From Eubacteriales bacterium (GTDB lineage Bacteria; Bacillota; Clostridia; Saccharofermentanales; DTU023), in the NCBI GenBank assembly GCA_030532065.1, contig JAUNLW010000001.1, positions 154,746 to 218,745 of the forward strand: a DNA stretch of 64,000 nucleotides, given 5' to 3'. Positions within the stretch are counted from its first letter, which is position 1, and each line of letters begins with the position of its first letter. The translations under genes and the position numbers were made by a program. Under the pieces are notes generated by a model, which saw only the letters and a list, made by a program, of their open reading frames with translations, was not told the origin of the DNA and ran no database searches. Of the stretch, positions 53,995-62,418 are shown piece by piece.

Positions 53995-54612
53995 ATGGAT
54001 AGTGGAAATACCGTATTTGGCAAGCCGAATCAGGCTGCTTCCCGTCAAGGTCCCGCCCAACCAGGACAAAGGGCTGTCGGCCAACCTGGTGAACGTCCCC
54101 GCAGAGCTAATGCTCCGCGCGCGTCCGAGGCAGATAACCTGCAAAACTCAGGCCGTCAACCTGTGGCCAAGCAGGACCGAGATAGCACTTACTTCCTCAA
54201 CCGCATAGAAGATAAACTCAAGACCGCCAAGAAATTCCCGCTTTCTGAGCAGTGCCTGGTCGATCGTGTGGAACTTCTCATCTTATTAGATAATGTAAAA
54301 AAGACCCTGCCCGATGATTTGCGCAGGGCTCAATGGCTCTTGGAACAGAATCAGAACCTTATTGCCGAGACACGCAAAGAAGCTGAGAAGATCATGCGCG
54401 AAGCGGAGCAGGAAACGGCAAAAATGATTGACGAGCATGAGATTACTCAGGCTGCCCAGGTGGAAGCCCAGCGGATCTTGGAAGAAGCTGCTATGCAAAG
54501 TCAGCAGATTCACGATGAAACTGCTGCTTATGTAGCAAAGATGCTGCAAGACTTGGAAGACCAGCTTACCGAAATGCTGGTCTACGTCCGCAAAAACAAG
54601 AGCCAGATCTAG
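53995..54612 (+). CDS. Coiled-coil protein downstream of coaD, unknown
   Basis: A 205-residue soluble protein. Residues 1-65 are disordered and Pro/Gln/Gly/Arg-rich. From about 75 it is helical, with a long Glu/Ala/Gln coiled coil (ETRKEAEKIMREAEQE, then AQRILEEAAMQSQQI) recalling DivIVA- or ATPase-stalk-like proteins found next to coaD in other Clostridia. No catalytic motif is seen. ATG 53995 has AGAGGA just upstream and starts two bases after the coaD stop. A longer opening from 53965 has no ribosome-binding site. Confidence 0.8.
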   Translation: MDSGNTVFGKPNQAASRQGPAQPGQRAVGQPGERPRRANAPRASEADNLQNSGRQPVAKQDRDSTYFLNRIEDKLKTAKKFPLSEQCLVDRVELLILLDNVKKTLPDDLRRAQWLLEQNQNLIAETRKEAEKIMREAEQETAKMIDEHEITQAAQVEAQRILEEAAMQSQQIHDETAAYVAKMLQDLEDQLTEMLVYVRKNKSQI

Positions 54613-54631
54613 CGTCCAGAAAGGGCTCATC

Positions 54632-55717
54632 ATGAGGCAAAATTTAGCCATTATTTTTGGTGGGAAAGCCGCGGAGTACCCCATTTCCCTGCTTTCCGCA
54701 ACCAATGTTATTTCGAGTTGCCGTCAATTAGCTGACTATCATTTATTCCTGATCGGCATTAGCCACGAAGGAGTCTTTTATGAATATGTGGGACCGGACG
54801 AAGCCATCGCCACTGACGAATGGCATCGCAAACCAGAATGGTTGCGGCCCATTGTTTTCCAGCCCCAATTGTGTAGGGGCTATTGGCGACAGGAACAGGA
54901 TCAAAGCTGGAATCCGGTCTGTCTAGATTTGGTCTTCCCGGTCCTGCACGGTCAGGATGGAGAAGGTGGACCTCTCCAAGGATTTCTGGATACTTTGGGC
55001 TTAAATTATGTGGGTTGTGGTCAACTTGCCGCCGCCCTGATGATGGACAAAGCTTTTGCCAATCAGATCTTCGAACAAGCCGGTTTCAGGCAGGCTGCTT
55101 TCACAAGTTTTAAGGCTCAGGACCTGGCTGCTGATCCCGGTCTGGCTACGCGTCTGATAGCTGAGGCAGGGATCGACTACCCGCTTTTTGTAAAACCCGC
55201 TAATACCGGCTCCTCTTTTGGTATCAGCAAGGTCACAAAAGTGGAGGAACTGGACGCAGCCCTGGATTTGGCAAAAAGCTTTGATGATAAGATCCTGATT
55301 GAGCAAGGGATCATCGGCCGTGAACTGGAAGTTGCGGTTCTGGAGCGCAAAGACGGCAGCGTAGTTGCTTCTTTAGCTGGTGAGATCATACCGGGTAAAG
55401 AGTTCTACGATTATCAAGATAAGTATGCCGCTGACTCTGCTTCCAGCCTCTGCATACCAGCCACGTTAACTGAGGAGCAGATGGAGGAAATAAGGAGCAT
55501 GGCAGTCGAAGCCTTCAAATGTTGCGACTGCCAGGGACTTGCCCGCGTAGACTTTTTCCTGCGAGAAGCAGATCAGGCAATTTATATTAACGAGATCAAT
55601 ACCATGCCCGGCTTTACAGCCATCAGTATGTATCCCAAACTTTGGGAAGCGGCGGGTCTCCCTCAAAAGGAACTGATGGCGGAACTACTGCAAGTAGCCA
55701 ACAAGAAACGGAGCTAG
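54632..55717 (+). CDS. ddl: D-alanine-D-alanine ligase
   Basis: ATP-grasp ligase making the D-Ala-D-Ala dipeptide used by MurF. It has IIFGGKAAEYPISLLSA, VFPVLHGQDGEGGPLQGFL, LFVKPANTGSSFGISKV and the active-site loop KEFYDYQDKYAAD. The metal-binding end is INEINTMPGFTAIS. The Tyr in the FYDY loop fits D-Ala-D-Ala rather than D-Ala-D-Lac specificity (from family knowledge). The usual GEDG is GEGG here. AAAGGG lies eight to ten bases before ATG 54632. Confidence 0.95.
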   Translation: MRQNLAIIFGGKAAEYPISLLSATNVISSCRQLADYHLFLIGISHEGVFYEYVGPDEAIATDEWHRKPEWLRPIVFQPQLCRGYWRQEQDQSWNPVCLDLVFPVLHGQDGEGGPLQGFLDTLGLNYVGCGQLAAALMMDKAFANQIFEQAGFRQAAFTSFKAQDLAADPGLATRLIAEAGIDYPLFVKPANTGSSFGISKVTKVEELDAALDLAKSFDDKILIEQGIIGRELEVAVLERKDGSVVASLAGEIIPGKEFYDYQDKYAADSASSLCIPATLTEEQMEEIRSMAVEAFKCCDCQGLARVDFFLREADQAIYINEINTMPGFTAISMYPKLWEAAGLPQKELMAELLQVANKKRS

Positions 55718-55740
55718 TGTACCTGTAATAGGAGGTTCAT

Positions 55741-58023
55741 ATGCGGACAAGTGAGCGGAAAAGTCTCCGATCAGCCAAGCTGACTAAACGGTATTTCTTC
55801 CGGTCTGTCTGCCCCTTGCTTGCCTTCCTGTTCTTAGCCTTGTGCTTTACTTCCTGTCAGAATCCGGAAGTGATCAAGCCACGTACGGAGCCCAGCACGG
55901 CGCAAGTTACTCGCGTCTCCGAAGAACTGGCGGCAGACCCTGACCAGACTATGGCCCATATCTTAGAGCTTTTGGCTCAGGACGATACGCGAAGCCTTAT
56001 AAAGATTATTTATCCTCTGGCTTTAGAACGCTACGGGGAAGAGCAGATCGTAAGACGCAACGCCAAGATCCACGCGGATCTGGGTGTAGAAAAAATAAGC
56101 TATTCTCAATTACAAAAAATCCAGGATTCTAGCAATGACGCTCAGGTGTTTTATACGGTAAAGGTTAATTATCAGACTGATTATGGTGAGCTGCATGACC
56201 AGCTGGTAATGAGCCTGGTCTGGCACCCGGAAGCTAAAGCCTGGCAGCTGGACTGGACACCGGACATTATTCTGCCCAAACTGCGTGACACCGGTAGTGT
56301 TCAAATCGAAAAGCTCAAAGCCAAACGAGGAGAGATCAGAGACCGGGCTGGTTGGCCCCTGGCGGTTGAGAAATCTTTGGTAGAAGTCAGTTTAGTCAAG
56401 GGCGGTTTTGATGAGTCGCGTATGGAAGAAGCAGAGCAGCTTTTAGGTCTTGCTCCAGGTGTGATCGAAGCTAAATTAGGCCAGGCCTGGGTCCAGGAAC
56501 AGACTCTGGTGCCCATTTGTCGACTATCTGATCTTAAAGATGTGGATTACAGGGCTTTCCGCGAACTGGGACTTTCCTGGGATGAGCAGCGTTCCCGTTA
56601 TTACCCCTTCGGTGAAGCCCTGGCGCCACTTATCGGTTATGTTGCGGAACCTACGGCCGAAGATCTGGAGAAAGAAGTCTACCGCCAGTTGGACACAACT
56701 GACCTCATTGGTAAAGCCGGACTGGAGCAGATCTATGATCGGGTGCTGCGTGGCGAAGACGGCTACCGGGTATATATCAGCGGTGCTTATGAGCAGAGCC
56801 TGATGGAAAAGCCGGCAGTGGACGGGAAAAATATTCAATTGAGTATCGACGCCGTAGCCCAACGCGATGTCTATGAAGTATTGCGTGGCCTAAACTACAG
56901 CCTCACTGCCTTAGATCCCCAGACTGGTGAGATCATATTGCTTCTTTCAGGACCCGCCTATAATCCCATGGAGTTTGTCATGGGCCTGGAAGTTGGACGT
57001 TATCAGGCGTTGCTTTCGGATCCTCAGCAACCTTTGATCGCCAAATTTCAAGGCGCGCTGACACCAGGTTCTACACAAAAAATACCCACTGCCATGATTG
57101 GACTGGCAAATGGCAGCCTAGATCCCTTAGAACCAGTCGAGATTCTAGGCAAAGAGTGGCAGGCCGACCCCAGCTGGGGTAATTATTATGTATCACGTTA
57201 TTCTGAGAGAGACGGTTATTTTAACTTAGAAGATGCCTTATCTTTTTCAGACAATATTTATTTTGCCCGCGTAGCGGTGAAAATGGGAGCAGAGGCCTTT
57301 AATCAAGGCATGGAGCACTTGGGACTGGGACAAGTGATCTGCCCGGATTATCCTTTCGCGCGCTCACAGATTTCTAATCATGGTCCTCTGGGAGAAGATG
57401 AAAGCATCCTTTTAGCGGATACAGCCTATGGCCAGGGCGAGCTGCTGTACAATCAGGCTCACTTAGCCAGTATCTACGCGGCCTTGCTTAACGATGGCTA
57501 TATTCGTCCCGCTACGCTCATTTTGGACCGTGAGGCAATAACCGACTCGGAGCTTTTCGACAAAAGCAATGAGCTGGTTAAACAGGCGAAGATAATTTCT
57601 GACGACCAGCAAGTCTTGTTGCGACAGGCGGCAGAGAGAGTGGTGGATGAGCAGTACGCCAAGTATATGCTCAGGGGACCTGTTGAGCCTGCGGGTAAGT
57701 CAGGCACGGCAGAAGTAGGTGAAAATGCCCTGGGTGATACGCTTATCAACTCCTGGTTTGCCGGCTATGAGCGCCGAAACCCTAATCTGATTTTGGTTTT
57801 TACTCTCTTTGATGCCTCTAGCGAGAATCCTTACGAGAGTCACAGCTACTTCAGCGATATATTACTGCAACTATATGGCGACTGGTTCTACGACCTGCCC
57901 AAAGTAGCTACTGAATATCGCTCTGCGGATACCATACCGGCTTTTAAACCGAGCCGAGCTTTAGAAGAAGCAAGGCAGAAACAGATGGAAAACCTGGAAG
58001 AGCAAATAGAGGAGACGGATTAG
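55741..58023 (+). CDS. MecA/PBP3-like class B penicillin-binding protein (lipoprotein)
   Basis: A 760-residue cell-surface transpeptidase of the low-affinity PBP2a/PBP3 group. The signal sequence ends in a lipobox (FTSC, C39), so it is probably lipid-anchored. A MecA-N (NTF2-like) domain (about 65-180) is followed by the dimerisation domain (with AKRGEIRDRAGWPLAVEK). The transpeptidase domain has S444-T-Q-K (TPGSTQKIP), S503-D-N and K653-S-G (AGKSGTAE). All active-site motifs are intact. The ribosome-binding site is AGGAGG. It follows ddl. Intrinsic reduced beta-lactam affinity is an inference from the family only. Confidence 0.92.
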   Translation: MRTSERKSLRSAKLTKRYFFRSVCPLLAFLFLALCFTSCQNPEVIKPRTEPSTAQVTRVSEELAADPDQTMAHILELLAQDDTRSLIKIIYPLALERYGEEQIVRRNAKIHADLGVEKISYSQLQKIQDSSNDAQVFYTVKVNYQTDYGELHDQLVMSLVWHPEAKAWQLDWTPDIILPKLRDTGSVQIEKLKAKRGEIRDRAGWPLAVEKSLVEVSLVKGGFDESRMEEAEQLLGLAPGVIEAKLGQAWVQEQTLVPICRLSDLKDVDYRAFRELGLSWDEQRSRYYPFGEALAPLIGYVAEPTAEDLEKEVYRQLDTTDLIGKAGLEQIYDRVLRGEDGYRVYISGAYEQSLMEKPAVDGKNIQLSIDAVAQRDVYEVLRGLNYSLTALDPQTGEIILLLSGPAYNPMEFVMGLEVGRYQALLSDPQQPLIAKFQGALTPGSTQKIPTAMIGLANGSLDPLEPVEILGKEWQADPSWGNYYVSRYSERDGYFNLEDALSFSDNIYFARVAVKMGAEAFNQGMEHLGLGQVICPDYPFARSQISNHGPLGEDESILLADTAYGQGELLYNQAHLASIYAALLNDGYIRPATLILDREAITDSELFDKSNELVKQAKIISDDQQVLLRQAAERVVDEQYAKYMLRGPVEPAGKSGTAEVGENALGDTLINSWFAGYERRNPNLILVFTLFDASSENPYESHSYFSDILLQLYGDWFYDLPKVATEYRSADTIPAFKPSRALEEARQKQMENLEEQIEETD

Positions 58024-58114
58024 GCTCTGTGGCCAGTGGAGGGATAATTAGAGTATAATGGCTGGCGAGCGAAGTTATGAGCAGGTTTAATTTCTTAGTA
58101 CAGGAATAGGATAG

Positions 58115-59071
58115 ATGAAAAAACGCAAACTCTTAGGTCTGACAATTTTGCTGGGGCTAAGCCTCAGCTTGGTAGCTTGTGGGCTGGACTCCGCTCCACA
58201 GGAGACAGAGGCACCATTTAATTTTGTCGCGCCCACCCCGGCAGAGGTCGGTAGCCCTACGGTGGAAGAAACACAAGCGCAAGAAGCAGCGTTGATGGAG
58301 ACATCTCCGACCACGACCAGTGACAACGAGCCGAGTGCTACTGAAGTTGAATTAGACATGGAAGTGGTAGAGAACCTCCCTTCGATTTCAGAAAAGACTA
58401 AAAGCAACCCAGATGAATTAACCATGGCCGAAAAGGTATGGGACGAGGATTGCAACAATGAGCCAGACGTGCCCATGAGTGTGCCTAAAGATAATCCCAT
58501 CAGAGGTGTGGCTGGTACGAAGGCCGAACGCTTCTTCCGCACGCTTTCTATAGAGCCCGTGACTTACCACTATATTTTCTTCCCCGGCGAGGGTGGTGGT
58601 GACTTAGAAGACCTGCGCGGCCAGATCGAGGTTTATCTGTCGCTGACCAGAGGAAAATCCTATATGCGGGTAACCACCGATCAACGTGATTTTTCTTTCT
58701 TGCAGCTGCATGAGAGCAACTACTACGAAGTCGACCATAAGGCTAAGACCTATAAGATCTTGCCGGGCCAGAGTACCCAAGGTAACGAGTTATCTATGGA
58801 TGCCTTCCGTCAGTTAGATACCAATGCCGCTCAGTTTATTGATACTGGCAGAGGCAGCGCTCTCTTTGCCGGACGGAATGTCCAGTTCGAGGAATTTACT
58901 TCCGACGCGGAGCGCTACGTGCGCTATTACTTTGTCGGAGACGTTCTGGTAGGACACCGTACCTTTGAGGATGGCAAGATAGTCCAGACCGTATTGATTC
59001 TGGAAGCGTCCAACCGTTACGACGACAGTCTTTTCCAACTGCCCGGCGACTACAAGCAGATCAGCGAATAG
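58115..59071 (+). CDS. Lipoprotein of unknown function
   Basis: A 318-residue protein with a type II signal (MKKRKLLGLTILLG..., lipobox LVACG, C22). Residues 25-125 are Thr/Glu/Pro-rich and probably disordered. Residues 130-318 form a compact, beta-rich domain with YHYIFFPGEGGG, IEVYLSLTRGKSYMRV, SNYYEVDHKAKTY and YVRYYFVGDVLVGHRT, a little like outer-surface lipocalin/LolA-type barrels. I do not recognise a named family. AGGA and AGGATAG precede ATG 58115. A TATAAT (58054-58059) without a good -35 may drive it. Confidence 0.8.
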   Translation: MKKRKLLGLTILLGLSLSLVACGLDSAPQETEAPFNFVAPTPAEVGSPTVEETQAQEAALMETSPTTTSDNEPSATEVELDMEVVENLPSISEKTKSNPDELTMAEKVWDEDCNNEPDVPMSVPKDNPIRGVAGTKAERFFRTLSIEPVTYHYIFFPGEGGGDLEDLRGQIEVYLSLTRGKSYMRVTTDQRDFSFLQLHESNYYEVDHKAKTYKILPGQSTQGNELSMDAFRQLDTNAAQFIDTGRGSALFAGRNVQFEEFTSDAERYVRYYFVGDVLVGHRTFEDGKIVQTVLILEASNRYDDSLFQLPGDYKQISE

Positions 59072-59082
59072 AAAAAGCGCCT

Positions 59083-60141
59083 ATGTCCACTTATCTGGAG
59101 CCTATCTATAGTCATAACTCGGAGGCGCTGGCCGCCTATGCTTCTCTCTGCGCACAGTCTGGTCTAGATGCGGAGCAGCAATTTGATTATCTCCTGGGAC
59201 TCTATGATACAGAACGTCAGCTGCTAGCTGCAGGAGGACTGGTAGGCAACACCCTGCGCGGACTGGTCGCGGAGAGCAGCCATCGCGGCGAGGGTCTTAT
59301 GGCGCAGGTGGTCAGTGGGCTTGTGAGCTATCAGGCGGGCAGAGGAGTGTTTAGACTTTTCCTCTATGGCAAGAAAATTTACCAGCAACTTTATCATTCT
59401 CTCGGCTTTTACAAACTTGCAGAAGCCGGAGGCAAGATGGTTTTCATGGAAAACAGCCCGCGTGCCTTTCAGGACTTCCTTGCTAATTTGCAAACAGAGA
59501 CTCTATCTAGAGTAGAAACTTCCGGCTGGCAAGCAAGGTTGCAGGCAACGAAAAAAGAGGGTGCTGGTGGCATAGTGATGAATGCCAATCCCTTCAGCTT
59601 GGGACATTTAGCCTTGGTAAAACACGCCTTAGCTGTAAAACCCCTGATCCACCTTTTTATCTTGGAAGAAGACCTTTCACTCTTTAGCTTTAACGATCGC
59701 TGGGCCATGGCTCAGGCGGCCTGCCGTGAACTGGAGGGTGTGATTTTACATAAGAGCTCTTCGTATCTCATTTCCCAGGCCAGCTTTCCCTCTTACTTTT
59801 TAAAAAGTTTAGATGAGGCTGCGATTTTACAGGCAGAAATAGATGCCCATATTTTCCTGGAAATCGCGGAAACTTTATCTATTAAAGAACGCTTCTTAGG
59901 CAGTGAGCCAGCCTCTGATCTAACCCGAGCTTATAATGAAGTTCTGCTAAAGGAACTAACCACAGCCGATATTAAGGTAAATGTCATGGAGCGGATAGGT
60001 GACGCAAGTCATCCTTTTTATTCTGCCAGTCTGGTTCGCCAATTACTGGCCCAAGGTAATTTGACGGAAGCAAAAAAACTGGTTCCGTCCACTGGTTGGC
60101 CTTATCTAGAAGCTAAATTGTCAGCTGGCGAAAAACGCTGA
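59083..60141 (+). CDS. CitC-like citrate (pro-3S)-lyase ligase, isolated
   Basis: Residues 1-125 form a GNAT-like domain. Residues 130-352 form the nucleotidyltransferase-like domain of [citrate (pro-3S)-lyase] ligase, which acetylates the 2'-(5''-phosphoribosyl)-3'-dephospho-CoA group of citrate lyase. The key NANPFSLGHLALVKHA (family NCNPFTLGHRYLI) is clear, with HLFILEEDLSLFSFNDR, FLGSEPASDLTRAYNE and the late RIGDASHPFYSASLVRQLL. The length of 352 matches. No citD, citE, citF, citG or citX lies in this window, so either the lyase is encoded elsewhere or the substrate is another protein. It starts 11 bases after the lipoprotein stop. Confidence 0.88.
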   Translation: MSTYLEPIYSHNSEALAAYASLCAQSGLDAEQQFDYLLGLYDTERQLLAAGGLVGNTLRGLVAESSHRGEGLMAQVVSGLVSYQAGRGVFRLFLYGKKIYQQLYHSLGFYKLAEAGGKMVFMENSPRAFQDFLANLQTETLSRVETSGWQARLQATKKEGAGGIVMNANPFSLGHLALVKHALAVKPLIHLFILEEDLSLFSFNDRWAMAQAACRELEGVILHKSSSYLISQASFPSYFLKSLDEAAILQAEIDAHIFLEIAETLSIKERFLGSEPASDLTRAYNEVLLKELTTADIKVNVMERIGDASHPFYSASLVRQLLAQGNLTEAKKLVPSTGWPYLEAKLSAGEKR

Positions 60142-60191
60142 CAGCACTGCCTTTCAACTGCAATTCCTTTGCCAGGCAGAAAGGGCGCTTA

Positions 60192-60221
60192 TGACTTAGC
60201 CTTCTTGCCCTGTGCTATAAT
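60192..60221 (+). promoter_or_regulatory. Extended -10 promoter of the MMPL gene
   Basis: TGCTATAAT (60213-60221) is an extended -10, with TGACTT (60192-60197) as a partial -35 at 18 bases. Downstream, CCACC (60261-60265) can pair with GGTGG (60293-60297), which touches the GGAGAGGGG ribosome-binding site before the TTG start. Confidence 0.6.
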
Positions 60222-60301
60222 GTTGCAGTCTGTTTCGAGCAAACTTTTGGCAGGCTACAGCCACCGGAGGTTTTTCTCTTGCTCTGGAGAGGGGTGGTTA
60301 C

Positions 60302-62401
60302 TTGTTAGACAAATTTATTGATTTTATCATCAAGCGCCATCGATGGGTCATAGCGTTTTTTGCGGTGATCGTGGTTATTGGTGGCTACCTGTCTACCCTA
60401 GTTGAGATCGACATGGATATGACAGATTACCTTCCAAAAGACGTACCTTCCACTATAGCCTTAAGGACCTATCAGGAGGAATTCTCAGACCAGGTGGCAA
60501 ACCTGGAATTGGCAGTAGAAGATATCAGCCTTTCGGAGGCGCTGAAGCTCAAGCGAAATCTGGCCGACTTGGAGGCCGTAGCCCAAATAGTCTGGCTTGA
60601 TGACTATGCGGATATCGCTCAGCCCTTGGAAACGCTGCCCAAGAGCCTCTTGGATAATTACTATCGTGACGATGTCGCGCATTATTCCCTAACTCTTGTG
60701 GCCAATGACTACGGTGTGGTTTTGAACCAAATTGACCAAATGATCACTCATCCATACTTTAGGAGCGGTCAGGCTTTAGAACTGGCTCAGACTACGCAGG
60801 CTACCTATTCCGAGATTATGAGCATATTGAAATATGCTGTACCTCTGGCGTTCGCTATTTTGATCTGGTGCAGCAATTCGTTTTTTGAGCCGGTCTTATT
60901 TATGATCTCGATCTTCGCTGCCGTCGCCATTAACATGGGCACGAACTTGATTTTTGGTCGGATATCTTTTATTACTCAGTCCGTAGCGGTAATCTTACAG
61001 TTAGCCGTTTCCATGGACTATTCTATTTTCTTATTAAATCGCTTTGGCCAATATCGCATGGAAGGTGACGATGTACACACTGCCATGCATAAAGCAATGA
61101 AAAAGTCTTTGTCGGCGATCGCGTCTTCTGCCTCGACGACTTTTTTTGGATTTTTAGCCTTAGTTTTCATGCGCTTCCTCTTAGGCCCAGACCTGGGTAT
61201 TGTCCTGGCCAAAGGTATTGTCTTCAGTATCCTTACTGCCTTCTGCCTGTTGCCGGCTTTAGTAGTAGTCAGCTACAAGCTGATCGATAAGACCACCCAT
61301 AAATCCTGGTTGCCTCCGGACCGATTTGCCCGAGGCTTGGCACGGGGATTACAGAAAATAGCTCCACTGATTATCGTTCTGGTTTTGGTATTGCCATATC
61401 CTTTGGCGCTTTCCAGGCAAAACATCAATTTTATGTACGGCCTTGATCCCTACCCACAGGGTTCGCCAGTAAGGCGGGAAGTGGAGTACATGGAAGACAA
61501 CTTCATCCGGGGTCAGACTTTGTTATTAATGGTGCCCACTGGCAGCCCTGATAAAGAACTGGCACTTAGCCGTGAACTGGCGGCCAGACCCCATGTTACC
61601 AACCTGATCTCTTATGTTGATACCGTGGGTAATGAGGTACCCCCTGAGCTCTTAAGTTCTGAGCAGCTGAGCCTTTTAGATTCTGGCAAATACCGACGCT
61701 TTATTGTCCAATCTGATATGAAAGATGAGGGCGAGGAGGCTTTTAAGGAAGTAGTTGCTTTGCGTGAACTGGCTAAGTCCTACTATGGCGCGGATACTCA
61801 CTGGCTTGGCCAACCCTTCTCACTCTACGACATGAGCGTAGTGGTGCAGGAGGACGACGTTATAGTTAACTGGCTGAGTATCCTGTTTATCGGTCTGGTC
61901 TTACTGGTAAACTTCCGTTCGCTGAGTCTGCCTGTGCTTTTGGTATTCACGATCAAATTTGCCACTTGGTCCAGCTTATCTGTGATTTACTTCATGGGTA
62001 GACCGCTCAGCTATATTGGCTATCTGGTTATTTCCACTATCCAGCTGGGGGCCACGGTAGACTACGGTATCTTAATGAGTGAGAACTACATGGACTGCCG
62101 CAAGCATATGTCACCAAAAAAAGCAGCTATAGAAGCGGTAACCGTTACTCTACCGGCCATTTTCCCGCCTGCCCTGATCTTAAGCGAAGTGGCCTTTATC
62201 CTCTTCCGTCGCTCCAGCATAGCGGTAGTGGCAGATATTGGACTGGTACTGTGTATGGGCGCGTTGTTTTCCTTCTTGTACGTAGTAGTTTTGCTGCCCA
62301 ACCTCATGTGGATCCTGGATCCCGTCATACGCTACAGCACTTTAGCTCCGGGAACACGCAAATTGTACAAGAAAGATTTCCTGTCCCCTAAACGAGATTA
62401 G
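60302..62401 (+). CDS. MMPL/RND family membrane transporter
   Basis: A 699-residue RND-superfamily protein in two halves. Each half has one helix, an extracytoplasmic domain and five further helices. The first half has DMTDYLPKDVPSTIAL after helix 1 and LQLAVSMDYSIFLLNRFGQY, the conserved Asp-containing helix 4. The second half has IQLGATVDYGILMSENYMD in the matching place. The layout is that of MMPL/YdfJ-like exporters of lipids or hydrophobic compounds rather than tripartite pumps; the substrate is unknown. The start is TTG 60302 behind GGAGAGGGG. The secreted protein 17 bases downstream is the likely partner. Confidence 0.9.
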   Translation: MLDKFIDFIIKRHRWVIAFFAVIVVIGGYLSTLVEIDMDMTDYLPKDVPSTIALRTYQEEFSDQVANLELAVEDISLSEALKLKRNLADLEAVAQIVWLDDYADIAQPLETLPKSLLDNYYRDDVAHYSLTLVANDYGVVLNQIDQMITHPYFRSGQALELAQTTQATYSEIMSILKYAVPLAFAILIWCSNSFFEPVLFMISIFAAVAINMGTNLIFGRISFITQSVAVILQLAVSMDYSIFLLNRFGQYRMEGDDVHTAMHKAMKKSLSAIASSASTTFFGFLALVFMRFLLGPDLGIVLAKGIVFSILTAFCLLPALVVVSYKLIDKTTHKSWLPPDRFARGLARGLQKIAPLIIVLVLVLPYPLALSRQNINFMYGLDPYPQGSPVRREVEYMEDNFIRGQTLLLMVPTGSPDKELALSRELAARPHVTNLISYVDTVGNEVPPELLSSEQLSLLDSGKYRRFIVQSDMKDEGEEAFKEVVALRELAKSYYGADTHWLGQPFSLYDMSVVVQEDDVIVNWLSILFIGLVLLVNFRSLSLPVLLVFTIKFATWSSLSVIYFMGRPLSYIGYLVISTIQLGATVDYGILMSENYMDCRKHMSPKKAAIEAVTVTLPAIFPPALILSEVAFILFRRSSIAVVADIGLVLCMGALFSFLYVVVLLPNLMWILDPVIRYSTLAPGTRKLYKKDFLSPKRD

Positions 62402-62418
62402 TTATAGGAGTTTTACCG

